From: Hydractinia symbiolongicarpus
Taxonomy: Eukaryota; Cnidaria; Hydrozoa; Anthoathecata; Hydractiniidae
Reading direction: 5' to 3'
Assembly: GCF_029227915.1 (NCBI RefSeq)
Contig: NC_079880.1
Location: forward strand, 12,613,501 to 12,677,500
DNA: 64,000 nucleotides
The notes under the pieces are model-generated. The model was given only the letters and a program-made list of their open reading frames with translations. It made no database searches and was not told where the DNA came from. Position numbers and translations under genes: made by a program. Position 1 is the stretch's first letter; every line of letters begins with the position of its first letter. Of the stretch, positions 11,360-20,804 are shown piece by piece.

Positions 11360-11584
11360 CTTGTACCGGATAGGTTCAGAACGCAGTAAATGTGTAATGA
11401 GGCCGTTGAAAAAAGTCCACGCATGCACAAATATATATCAGATAGGTTTAAGACACAAGACATGTGCAATAAACGAAGAAATAGGGGTTTGGAGGCCCGC
11501 CTTGACATCCTAATAAATGAGCATTGTGAGGACTGTGAAAGGGTACTCGATGCATATGACAAATGTAGCTGTGGACGCAGGTAA
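11360..11584 (+). pseudogene. VPD-repeat protein remnant (Polinton copy A)
   Basis: The frame holds two copies of a repeat of about 32 residues: VPDRFRTQ (then a stop) MCNEAVEKSPRMHKY and ISDRFKTQDMCN. Repeats of the form CxxAVxxxPxxLxYVPDxxKTQ occur in long arrays in cnidarian Polinton-linked and giant-virus proteins (DUF4116-like). Here only the last one and a half repeats survive, followed by a cysteine-bearing tail ending CSCGRR. The upstream part is lost at the LINE junction. Function unknown; leucine-rich-repeat-like protein binding is a guess. Confidence 0.5.
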
Positions 11585-11681
11585 AGGGTAAAATGTTATG
11601 CTGGTACTGCTATCATGAATATATCACATAAATAGGGGCGGCTGTGCATGTACAATGGCATGCAATTCTCTGCAATCGTTC

Positions 11682-11697
11682 ATATATAATAAACAAG
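11682..11697 (+). promoter_or_regulatory. TATAATAA-like box before a Polinton gene
   Basis: ATATATAATAAACAAG directly precedes the ATG at 11698. Nearly the same word precedes the capsid ATG (41751) and the integrase ATG (15981 and 43556), so it is a candidate Polinton promoter element with a very short leader. Confidence 0.4.
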
Positions 11698-12258
11698 ATG
11701 CTGAAATTTGAGAACGAGCTTGTTAAAGCTAATATATTCTACAATTTTGCTGCTACCTTCACAAACATCGAAGATATTAACATAGAATACTTGACGCTAT
11801 CGGATCCCATGCCTACCAATGGAGGTTAGGACAAACGATATGTAGTAGGGTACCATACGCAGGATCTTGTGGCAGCTTTGAGGATAAAGACACCGAAAAT
11901 CTGGTCCCCGAATGGGGTGACTAAATATAACGCCAATGCATCACCTGCAATGAGCCTGGATTTTGAGGAGTATCCCGATTGGATTACAAAGTATCGCCAA
12001 ATATGGTCAAAGGTTGAGGAGTTGATATCCGAGCAATTAACGACAGAGCCTGTAAAAAAGGATCGTTATGTGAATGCTAAGCTCCAATATTACAAGGACA
12101 CAATAACCACCAAGTTCTATGGTATGCCCGTACCCTACGATGAGCACTGCCAAGCCAGCGCTATTCCAGTCTTTTCATCGGTATAAGTACAGGGCAAAAA
12201 CCACTACCCACAGACACACATCACAGAATGTCAGTATGAGGACTTTAAAAAGGAGTGA
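11698..12258 (+). pseudogene. Conserved Polinton protein of unknown function (copy A)
   Basis: About 186 codons from the ATG at 11698 (MLKFENELVKANIFYNF). Copy A has a private stop at 11827-11829 (AAG to TAG relative to copy B). A second stop at 12184-12186, shared with B, is followed in the same frame by a conserved C-terminus (QGKNHYPQ, CQYEDFKK). The N-terminal half is beta-rich (NIEYLTLSDPMPTNGG), with no transmembrane segment and no catalytic motif. Similar proteins accompany PolB in cnidarian Polintons. A structural or ssDNA-binding role would be speculative. Confidence 0.55.
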
Positions 12259-12292
12259 GAGAGGACTAGAAAGACTATATATTTTATGGGGT

Positions 12293-12738
12293 CTATATGA
12301 ACCTTGAGGCCAGAATTTTAGATTTTTTACAATTCAAAAGACAGTCGTCTTCATCTAACTGCGAGCTAACGAGCCTAAGCCTATGGTAAATATCAGTTCT
12401 ATATATGACATCGTAGTCACCCTTTGTGTAATACTTTTTTGTGTCACCAAGCCTGAGTCTATAGTAGGCATTTTTCAAAACAAACAGTTTGATTTTATCT
12501 TCCGCCTGGCTGGTGATAATTGCTGCGATATCCTCGATCCTATACAAGCCATTCACAATCTCGATACGAGTAACCCTCTGGTCAGGTTCTACTTTCCTGA
12601 TCGTAATATCGTTGTTGCTATATAGGTTCAACCATCTGGGTCGATGCTTATCGATTTCAAGGCAATTCGAGTGTCCTGTCCCAGGTAGTCCTCGAAAATC
12701 GTAGGTTTATCGATATCAGTGATGTACTGTTGTTTCAT
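12293..12738 (-). pseudogene. Conserved small Polinton protein, frameshifted (copy A)
   Basis: The reading starts at 12738 (MKQQYITDIDKPTIFEDYL), shifts frame at about 12628-12632 where a stop (PDG*) is overlapped by the continuation (NLYSNNDITIRKVEPDQ), and runs on through RVTRIEIVNGLY and DYDVIYRTDIYHRLRLV to a stop at 12293. The same frameshift is in copy B, so it is old. About 145 residues, beta-rich, no membrane segment. Its 5' end lies 25 bp from the divergent start at 12764. Function unknown. Confidence 0.5.
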
Positions 12739-12763
12739 TCCCTTTCTTCTAACAAGAACAGGA

Positions 12764-13931
12764 ATGAACATATACCAATACAACCCCAAGGCAAAGTACA
12801 GGTCCAACAGGGGTGAATGGCCACTTGGTGTTACAAATTTGGAGCACCAGTACCTGTACATGAGTACGGAGTCCCATATTTCTATGGTATTCCCCAAGTT
12901 TACCAAGTATGCCATAAAAGTTCCTACAACCTACCTTGATGACCCTGTTCAACCGGGTTGGAAAGGGCAGGCGCTGGACTACTGGAACAATCAAGTCAAT
13001 TTTGCCGCCCATTGTGCGACCATGGCATTAGGAATCTGTGCCAAGCACATGACGGGTTCGATACCCCTTATAAACTCTATTTTTAAATTCCACGTCTATT
13101 ACCACATGCGTCGTATCCTAGCAAGAATGAAGGTACCCATGCCGCATGATGACGGGTTTTCTCAGTATAAAAACCCTTATAGCAGCTCAGGCTATGCCCA
13201 AGTGTGTCACGAATACGGTGCAGATCCTAACGACAAATGGTAGATACTGGCCCCAGGTTGCTAGCGACTGGGACAAATTCATCATGCCAACAAGCCAAGG
13301 TCTAACGTCGGAGGGTTTTACCAAGCTTAGCGAGAGTATCTGGGTTTACGTGGTTCTATTGCTGGGTTCTCAAGCAGGGGCCAAAGCATACATTCTAGGG
13401 ACCAGTGCGGACAACTACACAGCAAGGCAGATTCTGGTATAGAAATTTGAGGCTATGGTAGAACGTCAGGAAAACATAATTCAGGATATTACGGAGTTTT
13501 AAAAAGTACTGCAGTATGCGAGCACGCCGGTAACTTTTGCCGTTATGCATGGTGTGTACATGCTGCCATCCGATTTGAACATGCGTATAGGAAAAATCGT
13601 AGGGTATAACAACAACATTTTGATTGCACCGGCCAATGCAATGATTGGTATGCGGCTTGACCTGAATAAAAAAGCTTTTGTGCGGCATGCCACACCTCCT
13701 ATACATACCATACCACCTACATCCCCAAAGCATGCTACCAGGCATTTGATATTTCTCAAATCACCCCCTAGGCATATAACAACTATTACATTTCCTATAC
13801 ATAACATACCACCTACAACAACATCGTCTCCCATACCCGAACAACCCCCACCAAACCAACACGACGATACAAAGGCCTCATTAATTACCATAGGGGTAGG
13901 TATAATCTTGGCATTTATATGGTTGAAGTAG
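12764..13931 (+). pseudogene. Polinton protein with Pro/Thr-rich stalk and C-terminal membrane anchor (copy A)
   Basis: About 390 codons: an N-terminal globular part (MNIYQYNPKAKYR, KFHVYYHMRRILARM, NPYSSSGYAQVCHEYGA), a middle part with FAVMHGVYMLPSD, a Pro/Thr/His-rich stretch (TIPPTSPKHATR) and a C-terminal hydrophobic anchor (ASLITIGVGIILAFIWLK) at the very end. A frameshift near 13240 and stops at 13440-13442 and 13499-13501 break it; all are shared with copy B. The 3' end faces the next gene with a 5-bp gap. The tail anchor suggests a virion or host membrane protein. It is not one of the core Polinton proteins I can name. Confidence 0.5.
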
Positions 13932-13936
13932 GGCTA

Positions 13937-14920
13937 TTATTTCACGTATAGCACGACAAGCCCGGCAGCTCCCACGATGGCCATATACAGATCTTTTGCC
14001 GCATATTTCACGATGGTTGACGCTACCCTCAGGAAGAACAAGACTACCGTACCAATAATCCTGGGTATCGCAACACCTGCCTTGCCTGCTAGGTATTTCA
14101 GAAAGTTTCCAAGCCTTTCCAGTTGCTTCTCTACGAACCCTTTTTACCACCCCCTGTGGCACCTGCAACACCTGTCGCGGCACCTCCCCCTCCCGTAACG
14201 TATAGTACAAAAGTGCTTATCAACAGCCCAATAGCAGGGACTACACTAGCTATGGTTATCCTCTGTTCACGGAAGAGTATCCGGAGCTTCTCCAGCAGTG
14301 TTGTGTTATCTCCGGCGATTTTCAAGAGCGTATCTTTGATATGTCTGAGTTGGGGGTATATGTCAGTGGATAGTATACCATGTGCTTCCCCTATGGCCTT
14401 CTTTTTATCATTCAGATCCTTAATCCCTTTCTTCGCTTTATCTATCTCCTTCTCAAGATTAACTTGTTGTCCTTCGTCTGCCCCAACCTTCTGCTTCTTA
14501 AGTTCCTTCACCCTACCCTGCCTTGTTAATCTTGCTGTCGTATAGGATCATCCTATTTTTCAGGCTTTTCAAGTTACCCCTTAGCGTCTGAAGCTCGAGG
14601 TCAAGTCCCCTTTTTCCACGTGGGGTGATGCCACCTTCATCGGGGCCGACAAACGAAGTTTCTTGTATAAGGCTCTCCGTGGCATCTACAAATTTATCGA
14701 TCTCCTCCAACGATTTCATCTCAATATGTTCGGCTTCCTCCTCTATTTTATTATACCTTTTCAATAGGTTCTGGGGCCTAAATTTACCACCTTCATGTGG
14801 TGTAACATAGTCAACAAACCCCAGGGCTTGCAAGCGATGCCTACCCAGGAGCGTTTCCATCTGACCAACAGTTTTTAGGCTACCATCTTGATTTGTAACC
14901 ACTATTTTGTTTTCTTTCGG
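13937..14920 (-). pseudogene. Polinton coiled-coil membrane protein, 5' truncated (copy A)
   Basis: The reading runs from the deletion junction (14920) through a charged region (LLGRHRLQALGF, RYNKIEEEAEHIE), a long coiled coil (KEIDKAKKGIKDLNDKKKAI), a transmembrane helix (ITIASVVPAIGLLISTFVLY), a Gly/Ala linker (GGGGAATG) and two further hydrophobic helices ending LVVLYVK. Frameshifts near 14512 and 14132 are shared with copy B. Copy A has lost the N-terminus together with the divergent capsid gene. Similar proteins occur in cnidarian Polintons; a minor virion or membrane role is plausible but unproven. Confidence 0.55.
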
Positions 14921-14938
14921 AGGCAAATACAAATCAGT

Positions 14939-15546
14939 ATGGAAGAAAACAAGAGATATCTAAATTGCAAAAAACGTTTTGGCCTTGAATGCATTTAGGG
15001 TGATGAAAAATGGTCAAACTACAAAGACATGCATCCGATGCCTGGATAAGGCGAAACAGCAGCGTGCCAAAAACAAGTGCCCCCATCGAAGACAGGGATC
15101 CAACTGTAAGGACTGTGAGGAAAGTCAAATCTGCCACCATAAAAGGATAAGATCCCAGTGTAAAGACTACGGGGGTAGAAGTTTATGCCACCATGAAAAA
15201 AAGAGAGCAATATGCCCCGTATGTAAACCTACTGGACATATCGCCTCCGTTGTACGATGTAGAACCCACAAGGCTCAAAAGGGAAACAAGGAGCTCAGCT
15301 TCCAGGAATATCTCGGTTGCCATATCGCTACGTTGCGGGCCCATATTGAAGCCCGGTTTTCTGAGGGTATGGCCTTGGGACAACCATGGGGAGTGGCATA
15401 TAGATTACAAGGTACCGATTAAATATCGGTAAAACGGGGATGCTCCATCGCTTGCTGCGGTAGGTAGGAGATTGCACTACACCAACACTTAACCTATGTG
15501 GGCAAGTGAAAATATAGCCAAGAGTAACCGATATGTCTCAGAATAA
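14939..15546 (+). pseudogene. HNH/zinc-knuckle protein 1 (copy A only)
   Basis: Starts MEENKRYLNCKK, shifts frame, then reads TKTCIRCLDKAKQQRAKNKC and a run of C-x-H-x4-R-x2-C-K-x-C type modules (CPHRRQGSNCKDC, CHHKRIRSQCKDY, CHHEKKRAICPVC). A conserved EYLGCHIATLRAHIEARF segment follows. After another shift comes the HNH core: WHIDYKVPIKYR then LHYTNT*PMWASEN and NRYVSE. The normal DH pair is DY here, so the catalytic His is lost. Two frameshifts and two stops make it dead. Unit B has deleted all but its ends (43066-43130). It is a paralogue of the HNH gene at 20219-20719. The family nicks or cleaves DNA in viruses and mobile elements. Confidence 0.7.
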
Positions 15547-15552
15547 AGAGAA

Positions 15553-15948
15553 ATGGCGGCAATAGGTGTGATAGTGGCTGGGGCGGCCATAAACGCCCTT
15601 GCATTCAGCGGTTCAAATTATTAATTTTCAAAGCTCTCAGGACATGGTGAGGTAGAGCGCAGGCGTCATGACGAAGCCGTCGAAAAGTTAAATTCGGCAC
15701 AGGCCCAATAGATCAGGGACAGACAAGCCAAACTCTATTTTTTGCAAAGCAAAGAGAGATGCAGCTCAAAGCAGATAAGAATTTAAGGGAACTCGATGAC
15801 TCTATGTATCAGAATTACATCAACGCGGAAAAAAGCTCCTCAGTTGAAGGATTTCTACACATCCTCGAAGCAACAGCAGGATGGAGAACTCACGTTCGTC
15901 CTTGGCTCCCTATCTCTGCTAGGGTTCATTGTCTATAAATATCTGTAA
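15553..15948 (+). pseudogene. Conserved short Polinton protein, AGAAINALAFSGSNY family (copy A)
   Basis: Starts MAAIGVIVAGAAINALAF, a hydrophobic N-terminal segment, then a charged helix (RRRHDEAVEKLNSAQAQ), and ends with a second hydrophobic segment (SLSLLGFIVYKYL). Homologous short proteins accompany PolB in many cnidarian and insect Polintons. Copy A has stops after SGSNY and AQAQ that copy B lacks, plus further frame damage downstream. Seven bases separate it from the HNH gene stop, as expected of a compact element. Role unknown; a two-helix membrane protein of the virion or host membrane is plausible. Confidence 0.6.
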
Positions 15949-15966
15949 GAACGCGTTTTTTTAACA

Positions 15967-15980
15967 TGTATAATAAGGAC
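15967..15980 (+). promoter_or_regulatory. TATAATAA-like box before integrase
   Basis: TGTATAATAAGGAC directly precedes the ATG at 15981, after a T7 run. Copy B has TGTATAATAAAGAC before the ATG at 43556. Confidence 0.35.
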
Positions 15981-16969
15981 ATGTCAAAAACGCACGTTGT
16001 TATCGAAGAAGAGGAGGAAAAGCTGAGCAATATCTACTATACCCCGAAACATCTGTGAGTCGGACGCAGAGCCGTCTAATTACTCGCGAAGGAGAGTGGT
16101 CTCTCAAAAAAGAAGGTAATTCATTGGTTGAGTAGGCAACTCTTTTGGGTAAGACATATTCGGGACCCAAAACGTATTGACTACCCCCATTTCATCATTA
16201 CAACGCCCAACGAGATGCACCAATTTGATCTACTGTACATGCCTCACAACAGGGTATATGGAAACACCTATAAATACATCCTGACAGGCGTTGACATAGC
16301 CTCAAGACATAAGGTAGCGAGGCCCCTAAGAACCAAGAAAGCTAGCGAAGTCGCCGAGATGATCAAAGATATTTACAAAGCAGGACCCCTTCATTACTCC
16401 AAAACCTTTCAGTGCGATAATGGTTCCGAGTTCAAATCCGACGTAACGAAACTACTGGATGATTAGGGTGTTGATATCAAGGAGCTACCACGATGTACCA
16501 ACATACGTTCACGGCCGTCGTCGAATCTTACAACAAGATACTCGCCGAAAGAATATTTAAGCCTCAGGATGCCCAGGAGTTAGCATCCGATGAGACTAGT
16601 ACCACCTGGGTCAAACATCTGTACACCATCGTGAAAAGCCTTGGCAATACCGAGACTACCGTGATAAACATAAAACCTAACAAGGCCATTAAGCTGGATA
16701 TGGTGTTGCTCACGAAAAGCGAGGAGTATCCAGAAGAGAAACCCCTACCCGAGTATCTGCTGCAGCCCGGGGAAGAGCATGAAGATCAAAAGAGACGCGC
16801 CACTGATGCCTTTTGGAGCAAGAAAACCTATAGGTTGGATCGTATAGTAGCATTTAGTCGTCAACTATACTATTCGAAGGATGGTCCTGATCGCAGCTTT
16901 GTTTCGGAGGAGCTCATACTGATACCAGAGGACGTTGAAGTGCCTCCACAATATATCAAAGAGTGGTAA
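15981..16969 (+). pseudogene. Polinton retroviral-type integrase (copy A)
   Basis: About 330 codons. The catalytic core is recognisable: HQFDLLYMP carries the first Asp, QCDNGSEFK the second, and VVESYNK the Glu, with the D,D35E spacing shown by copy B. The C-terminal SH3-like part (YRLDRIVAFSRQLYYSKDG, SFVSEELILIPEDVEVPP) is complete only in this copy. Start chosen at 15981 (MSKTHVVIEEEEEK) because the TATAATAA-like box ends just before it. Broken by stops near 16059, 16078 and 16464 and a frameshift near 16480. It would catalyse strand transfer of the element into host DNA. Confidence 0.9.
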
Positions 16970-17097
16970 TATTTTTTGTGGTTTATCAAGGGGTGGGGTG
17001 GCACCCCACCCATTTTCACATACAATTTTCACTGCAGGAGTAGTAAAAATCGTGTCTGAATAAAGGTGGACAGATCTGCGCACTTCCCGAATACCAC

Positions 17098-17882
17098 CTA
17101 TTCCGCAAGTTCTAAGAGGCGTTCATGCGTGTAATTCTCACCAGGCCTAAAATGTCTAACCCTCTCCGGGTTCACTTCAATACATCCACGTTCCCGGAGG
17201 CAGTTGTAATTGACTATAGCATTAGAGGTCTCTGCCAGTACCACGATCTCACCCTTAGGGTAATAAACAAACTTATTACGTATTTTTTGTGCTACATACC
17301 CCTGTTGCCCACAGATTGCAACATATGGCCAGGGATCATCATTTTTCTTTCGGATAATAACCATACTGTTATCCTTGCCAGGATCTTTGAAGTGGGGCAC
17401 GGGAGTGGGGCACGGCTTCAGATCCTCATACCATTCAGATCCTCCCCCAATACCATAAATTGGCTATCTCTGTCCTCAATTTCATCATTGAGGAAGGCTA
17501 GGGCATTATCCTTATCCCCAATAGCCTGACGCTGCTACTTGATTTCATCCTGTAATTTTTCCACCCCCTTCCCGGCTAGCCATTTTATCAAGGCTACTGC
17601 CTTAGGCTTTCTCGATCTGATGGTAATTTCGAGGGCCCCGTCCAACGTGACGAAAATATCATGCCGTTTTTTAACACCTTCCGAGGTATTTGGGCAACTG
17701 TAGTTGCCAACTACAGTTGTTATACCCTCTATTTCTCCTCTCGATATTGTCATTTGACGTTTAATACCGTACTGCCTATCATTTGGAATACACAGGAATC
17801 TGTCTAGGTCAGCACGTTTGAAGAGGGGCTGATTCCTGGCTCCTGCGGGTATTGCGTTGAATAAGACGATTTGTGAAGACAT
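17098..17882 (-). pseudogene. MSV199/BRO-like protein (copy A)
   Basis: The N-terminal part (MSSQIVLFNAIPAGARNQPL) leads into ALEITIRSRKPKAVALIKWL and KGVEKLQDEI, which match the MSV199/BRO-N type module seen in Polintons, iridoviruses and poxviruses, then a coiled-coil linker (LGDKDNALAFLNDEIEDRDS; here cut by a frameshift near 17420). The C-terminal part is PHFKDPGKDNSMVIIRK, WPYVAICGQQGYV and AETSNAIVNYNCLRERGCIE, like DUF3627. Such proteins are thought to bind DNA and act in transcription or replication. Copy A keeps the last residues (LLELAE) and the linker that copy B lost. Confidence 0.6.
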
Positions 17883-17922
17883 TTTCGATATAGTAATGCC
17901 TGACCGGAGGATTTTATAACGG

Positions 17923-18148
17923 TCAATCCAAAGTTTTCCAAGCTCCGGGATATTCAAGCCTTACGTATAGACATGCATACTCGGACCTTTTCAGACATGC
18001 TTTTATATCATCCCGGTCGGGGATCATGTTGGTTTCCTCGTCTATCATTTTCATTTCTGAGCGCTCATGGGGAAACCAGAGGAAAAGTTGTTTCTTCTGC
18101 CTCCGAAGGTTCTTCGTAAGAGCACTGTAACTTTGGGTTAATAGCCAT
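17923..18148 (-). pseudogene. Unknown short acidic Polinton ORF (copy A)
   Basis: Starts MAINPKLQCSSEEP at 18148; its ATG overlaps the last codons of the ATPase reading. Copy B (45112-45336) is open for 74 residues (including LWFPHECSEM and NMIPDWDDIKACLKRSEHAC). Copy A has one extra base in the middle and is frameshifted. No domain recognised; acidic, with no membrane segment. Confidence 0.4.
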
Positions 18149-18540
18149 AAACTATGCTTTCTAATTCAAGCAAGGGCTGCCTTTTATCAAGGCTCTCGTC
18201 AGATATCATATCATCAACCACGAAAAGACTATCCTCAGCAGCGAATAACGACGATAATTTCCCAATCCATTCAAACAGCTCATTTCCGGGGTCTATCAGG
18301 AACACGTAATCATCCCTCCATAATGAGGCACTCTCTAGGTATGTCTTATTTTACCGTAGGGTAGGGCAAAGTATCACTATATTGTGATAGTGTCCTTGTA
18401 TTCATTTTCGAGGAGGTTCAAAACACGTTGTGTCTTGCCACAAGACGTCGGGATGGTGAAGATTGCTGTATGTGGATCTCTTACGACATCCAACATTTTA
18501 TTTCAATTGCTCCACTTCCTGTCGTGAACTTTGAGGGGCA
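18138..18540 (-). pseudogene. A32-like genome-packaging ATPase fragment (copy A only)
   Basis: The minus strand reads HTAIFTIPTSCGKTQRVLNL, with a P-loop (PTSCGKT), then after a frameshift and two stops VILCPTL and, about 45 residues on, SLFVVDDMISDESLDKR, the Walker B segment with DD. Spacing and the DExLDKRQPLLEL continuation match FtsK/HerA-class packaging ATPases of Polintons and NCLDVs, which pump DNA into capsids. A stop also replaces a residue in the segment after CPTLR. The N-terminal boundary is unclear. In unit B a deletion of about 680 bp removes nearly all of it. Confidence 0.78.
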
Positions 18541-18667
18541 GGGCACCACAGCCCTATCATATCAATACACCCCCATCATTGTTTTCCAATTATCCCCGAC
18601 AGACATGGCAGAGCTTGATCCCTCTGGCCTTGTATTCGAGGGGTGGTTGGGTATATCTTAATTTTCC

Positions 18668-19020
18668 CTACAGGCACCGCAATGCATTTCGATACCTTAC
18701 AACAAGCCTTGCCTTCTCCGGTCTATCCCCAATGAGTTCAGTATATTGAATTATAATCCTGTATGTGAGTATATCATACAGGATGAGATAGTTTTCATCC
18801 TGTTGAACACCCCGAATTTCTGCATCAATGGCAATGGGATTCAACTCATGCTCAACATCTTCTATATCTCTATTTGATACAACCCTCCTTTTTCTAGCTT
18901 TATCAAGGCATTCCATACCGGTCTTAGTTCGACTATTGCCCCTAATTTTAAACCTGTGCTGGGGTAATAGCTGTTTACATACGCGACAACATCTTTTATC
19001 CGTTTTAGTATTGCGTCCCG
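18668..19020 (-). pseudogene. Cysteine-rich Polinton protein (copy A)
   Basis: The open frame reads RCCRVCKQLLPQHRFKIRG and RTKTGMECLDKARKRR, a CxxC ... (C to G)xxC module very like the N-terminus of the HNH proteins in this element, followed by about 80 residues with DENYLILYDILTYRII and IGDRPEKARLVVRYRNALRC. No HNH core follows. There is no ATG; an upstream TGA near 19022 suggests the start is lost. It may be a zinc-binding protein derived from the same module family. The C-terminal two thirds are deleted in unit B. Confidence 0.4.
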
Positions 19021-19051
19021 ATCACTTGACTCCTTCCATAACTCGTCCACT

Positions 19052-19309
19052 CTATTTTTGTTTAGGCACGATGCTTGCGGGTAGCCATTCTTTGGATACG
19101 GCCCTTTTACGACTTGCCCTCCCTGCTAAAAAATAAGCAATTATTTTGAGGACATCGCTGGTGTCCATTTTTTTAGATTGTTATGGCCTTGTTATGTCAA
19201 AAAATTTCATACCTGCCATGGCATAGGCAAAGGTGAAACCAAGGTCCACGACTGTCTCGTAAAGCATATCTAAAATCTCCTTTTCTTTTGGTGTTACGTT
19301 ACTTGCCAT
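19052..19309 (-). pseudogene. Small unknown Polinton protein (copy A)
   Basis: ATG at 19309 preceded by GGTGATAATAA, another TATAATAA-like box. It reads MASNVTPKEKEILDMLYETV and GFTFAYAMAG, then a private stop (RP*), then DVLKIIAYFLAGRASRKRAV and KEWLPASIVPKQK. Two weakly hydrophobic segments. Copy B is open through this stop but has lost one base just after its ATG. Function unknown. Confidence 0.45.
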
Positions 19310-19315
19310 TTATTA

Positions 19316-19504
19316 TCACCGCATTTTGAAAATATCGATATTTGGTTGGGTTTTACCATGGAGAGGCTCCGGATTAGCCACCGGCTTGTTGGGCTCATTT
19401 TTACCCCTTCCAAACAAATGCCAAACGCCTACTCCTATGGCAATCACGGCCAAACTCCCGATTCCATAAAGATATACATCCGTTGACTTGCTGGAACCTG
19501 TCAC
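19316..19504 (-). CDS. Small single-pass membrane protein of Polinton (copy A)
   Basis: 62 codons, open and nearly unchanged in copy B: a short polar N-terminus (TGSSKSTDVY), one clear transmembrane helix (LYGIGSLAVIAIGVGVWHLF) and a basic, polar tail (GRGKNEPNKPVANPEP). No ATG at the first codon of the open stretch; the true start may be upstream in HDDKEPVTGSS, so it may be the 3' part of a longer gene. It ends 4 bp before the ATG at 19309 on the map side, in a same-strand cluster. Unknown function; typical of small virion membrane proteins. Confidence 0.5.
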   Translation of the reverse strand: MTGSSKSTDVYLYGIGSLAVIAIGVGVWHLFGRGKNEPNKPVANPEPLHGKTQPNIDIFKMR

Positions 19505-19528
19505 AGGTTCTTTATCATCATGCGAAGG

Positions 19529-19640
19529 TTATTTGCCCACGTTCTTCTGTAGGTTAGCTTTGTTCTTCTGGTTCCATTCCGCAAGTCTTTTACCTGCAAC
19601 AACACGACCCTCTCCTCTTGCTTTTGTTCCTCTTCACTCG
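19529..19640 (-). pseudogene. Very short basic Polinton ORF (copy A)
   Basis: The reading GKRLAEWNQKNKANLQKNVGK followed by TAA lies between two same-strand genes. A motif of the form VxxGKRLAxxNxxNK recurs in small Polinton ORFs. No start codon; copy B has a stop just before GRVVAGKR. Basic, possibly nucleic-acid or membrane associated. Confidence 0.3.
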
Positions 19641-19641
19641 T

Positions 19642-20178
19642 TTATCTTATAGGTCTCCGTCTCCTCCACCTTCTTCTCCGCATCCTTCTGTTTGTACTGA
19701 TATGTCGGGCTGTATGCCCAGCAATTAAAATAGGCGCAAGACACTTACCGAATGTACGGTAGACCAGTATTCCCAAGTCCGCGAAGGAGTCTTTAATAAT
19801 AGGGTCGTTATTGATGTCATTTTTCAGGGCCTCAACGCTATCCCAATTTACAAAATTGTTAACCAGGTTGGCATATAGGGGGACAGCATGGGTAGCCAGC
19901 GCCCTTGACGTCTTCTCCCCTTTTTCTTGAAGCTCACGTTGTACGTAGTCGGCATGTAATTTTTCTACCACCTCATCGGGGGCCTTGTCAATGAACCCTT
20001 CCGTACATTTCCTGGGTTGATCAGCGGGCTTCTCGATATTTTCACAAGATTCCGCAGAGGCTGTGTCGAATACCTGTGCGATATCAGACATCTTCTTCAT
20101 TGTATATTGAAATTTTAGATAGAATAGTAATATTATCACATAGGGTAGAATTACCGCAATATACAAACACACTTCCAT
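19642..20178 (-). pseudogene. N-terminally anchored unknown Polinton protein (copy A)
   Basis: ATG at 20178 in TATAAATGG. An N-terminal membrane anchor (YIAVILPYVIILLFYL) is followed by MSDIAQVFDTASAE, APDEVVEKLHADYVQRELQE, NFVNWDSVEALKNDI and DLGILVYRTFGKCLAPILIA. Relative to copy B it has lost 57 bp in the linker and one base near the C-terminus, which turns the end into an arginine-rich out-of-frame tail. A truncated paralogue lies at 20905-21240, on the other side of the HNH gene. Unknown function, type II membrane topology likely. Confidence 0.5.
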
Positions 20179-20218
20179 TTATAGCAAGTGTGTTTGATCA
20201 ACCGCACCAGGCTACATT

Positions 20219-20719
20219 CTACTCGGAGATATATCGATGGCTCTTGGTTTGGTTATCTGAAACCCACATGGGCTGCATGTTAGTGTAGTGCAGTCTTTTC
20301 AATTGTTCTTCCTTGCTAGGATATTCCCCATTCTCCCTATGCTTTAGTGGCACCTTGTGATCAAATTGCCACTGCCTTCGGTTTCCCCAGTTCATACCGC
20401 CTTTAAACTGGGCCTGGATGTGCTTAATGAAAGTTACAGTATCGCACCCTATATATTCTGTGGAGGCAATCTCTGTATCATATGTTAGGGCATTACGAAT
20501 CCTGGCTAGAATTAAGCTATACTGAAGAGCAGGGTGATCGCATGTTGGACATTGGCGTCTTCGTTTTTTATGTGGGCACTTGGCACGTTCCTGCGACGAC
20601 CTATTACTATTGCGACATTTGATGCATTGCCTTGTTCGTTGTCTGTTACGTTGGATCACCCCGAAGTTGCATAGTTGTAGAGTTTCCTTAGAGTTTGTGC
20701 ATTTCCTGGTTCCCTCCAT
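20219..20719 (-). CDS. HNH endonuclease 2 (Polinton copy A)
   Basis: 166 residues, open from MEGTRKCTNSKET to a stop. Cys-rich N-terminus (CTNSKETLQLC, QCIKCRNSN, CPHKKRRRQCPTC), the family segment EYIGCDTVTFIKHIQAQF and an HNH core WQFDHKVPLKHR ... LHYTNMQPMWVSDNQTKSHR with the DH, N and DN...K residues all present. Start chosen at MEGTRKC because copy B begins there; the frame is open further upstream but without conservation. The intact core makes this the best preserved enzyme of copy A. HNH proteins of this group nick DNA; in Polintons their role in replication or packaging is not settled. The first CxxC is CxxS here, but CxxC in copy B. Confidence 0.85.
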   Translation of the reverse strand: MEGTRKCTNSKETLQLCNFGVIQRNRQRTRQCIKCRNSNRSSQERAKCPHKKRRRQCPTCDHPALQYSLILARIRNALTYDTEIASTEYIGCDTVTFIKHIQAQFKGGMNWGNRRQWQFDHKVPLKHRENGEYPSKEEQLKRLHYTNMQPMWVSDNQTKSHRYISE

Positions 20720-20804
20720 ATTGATTATTTTGCCCCCGGGTGCAAATACAAATTGTGTTCTATACCTACCATGCGCCCGCAACAACAACAGCAATCGTTT
20801 CCAT

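Noticed and set aside
12749-13012. Minus-strand ORF within 12764-13243, and plus-strand ORFs within 12293-12738
   Set aside because: Shadows. The opposite-strand readings carry the conserved Polinton sequence (TKYAIKVPT, VTRIEIVNG).
18862-19050. 62-codon minus-strand ORF starting MDELWKESSDRD
   Set aside because: A second frame of the same strand over this stretch carries the CxxC...CLDKARKRR module related to the HNH heads; this ORF is judged an overlapping chance frame, though it looks protein-like.
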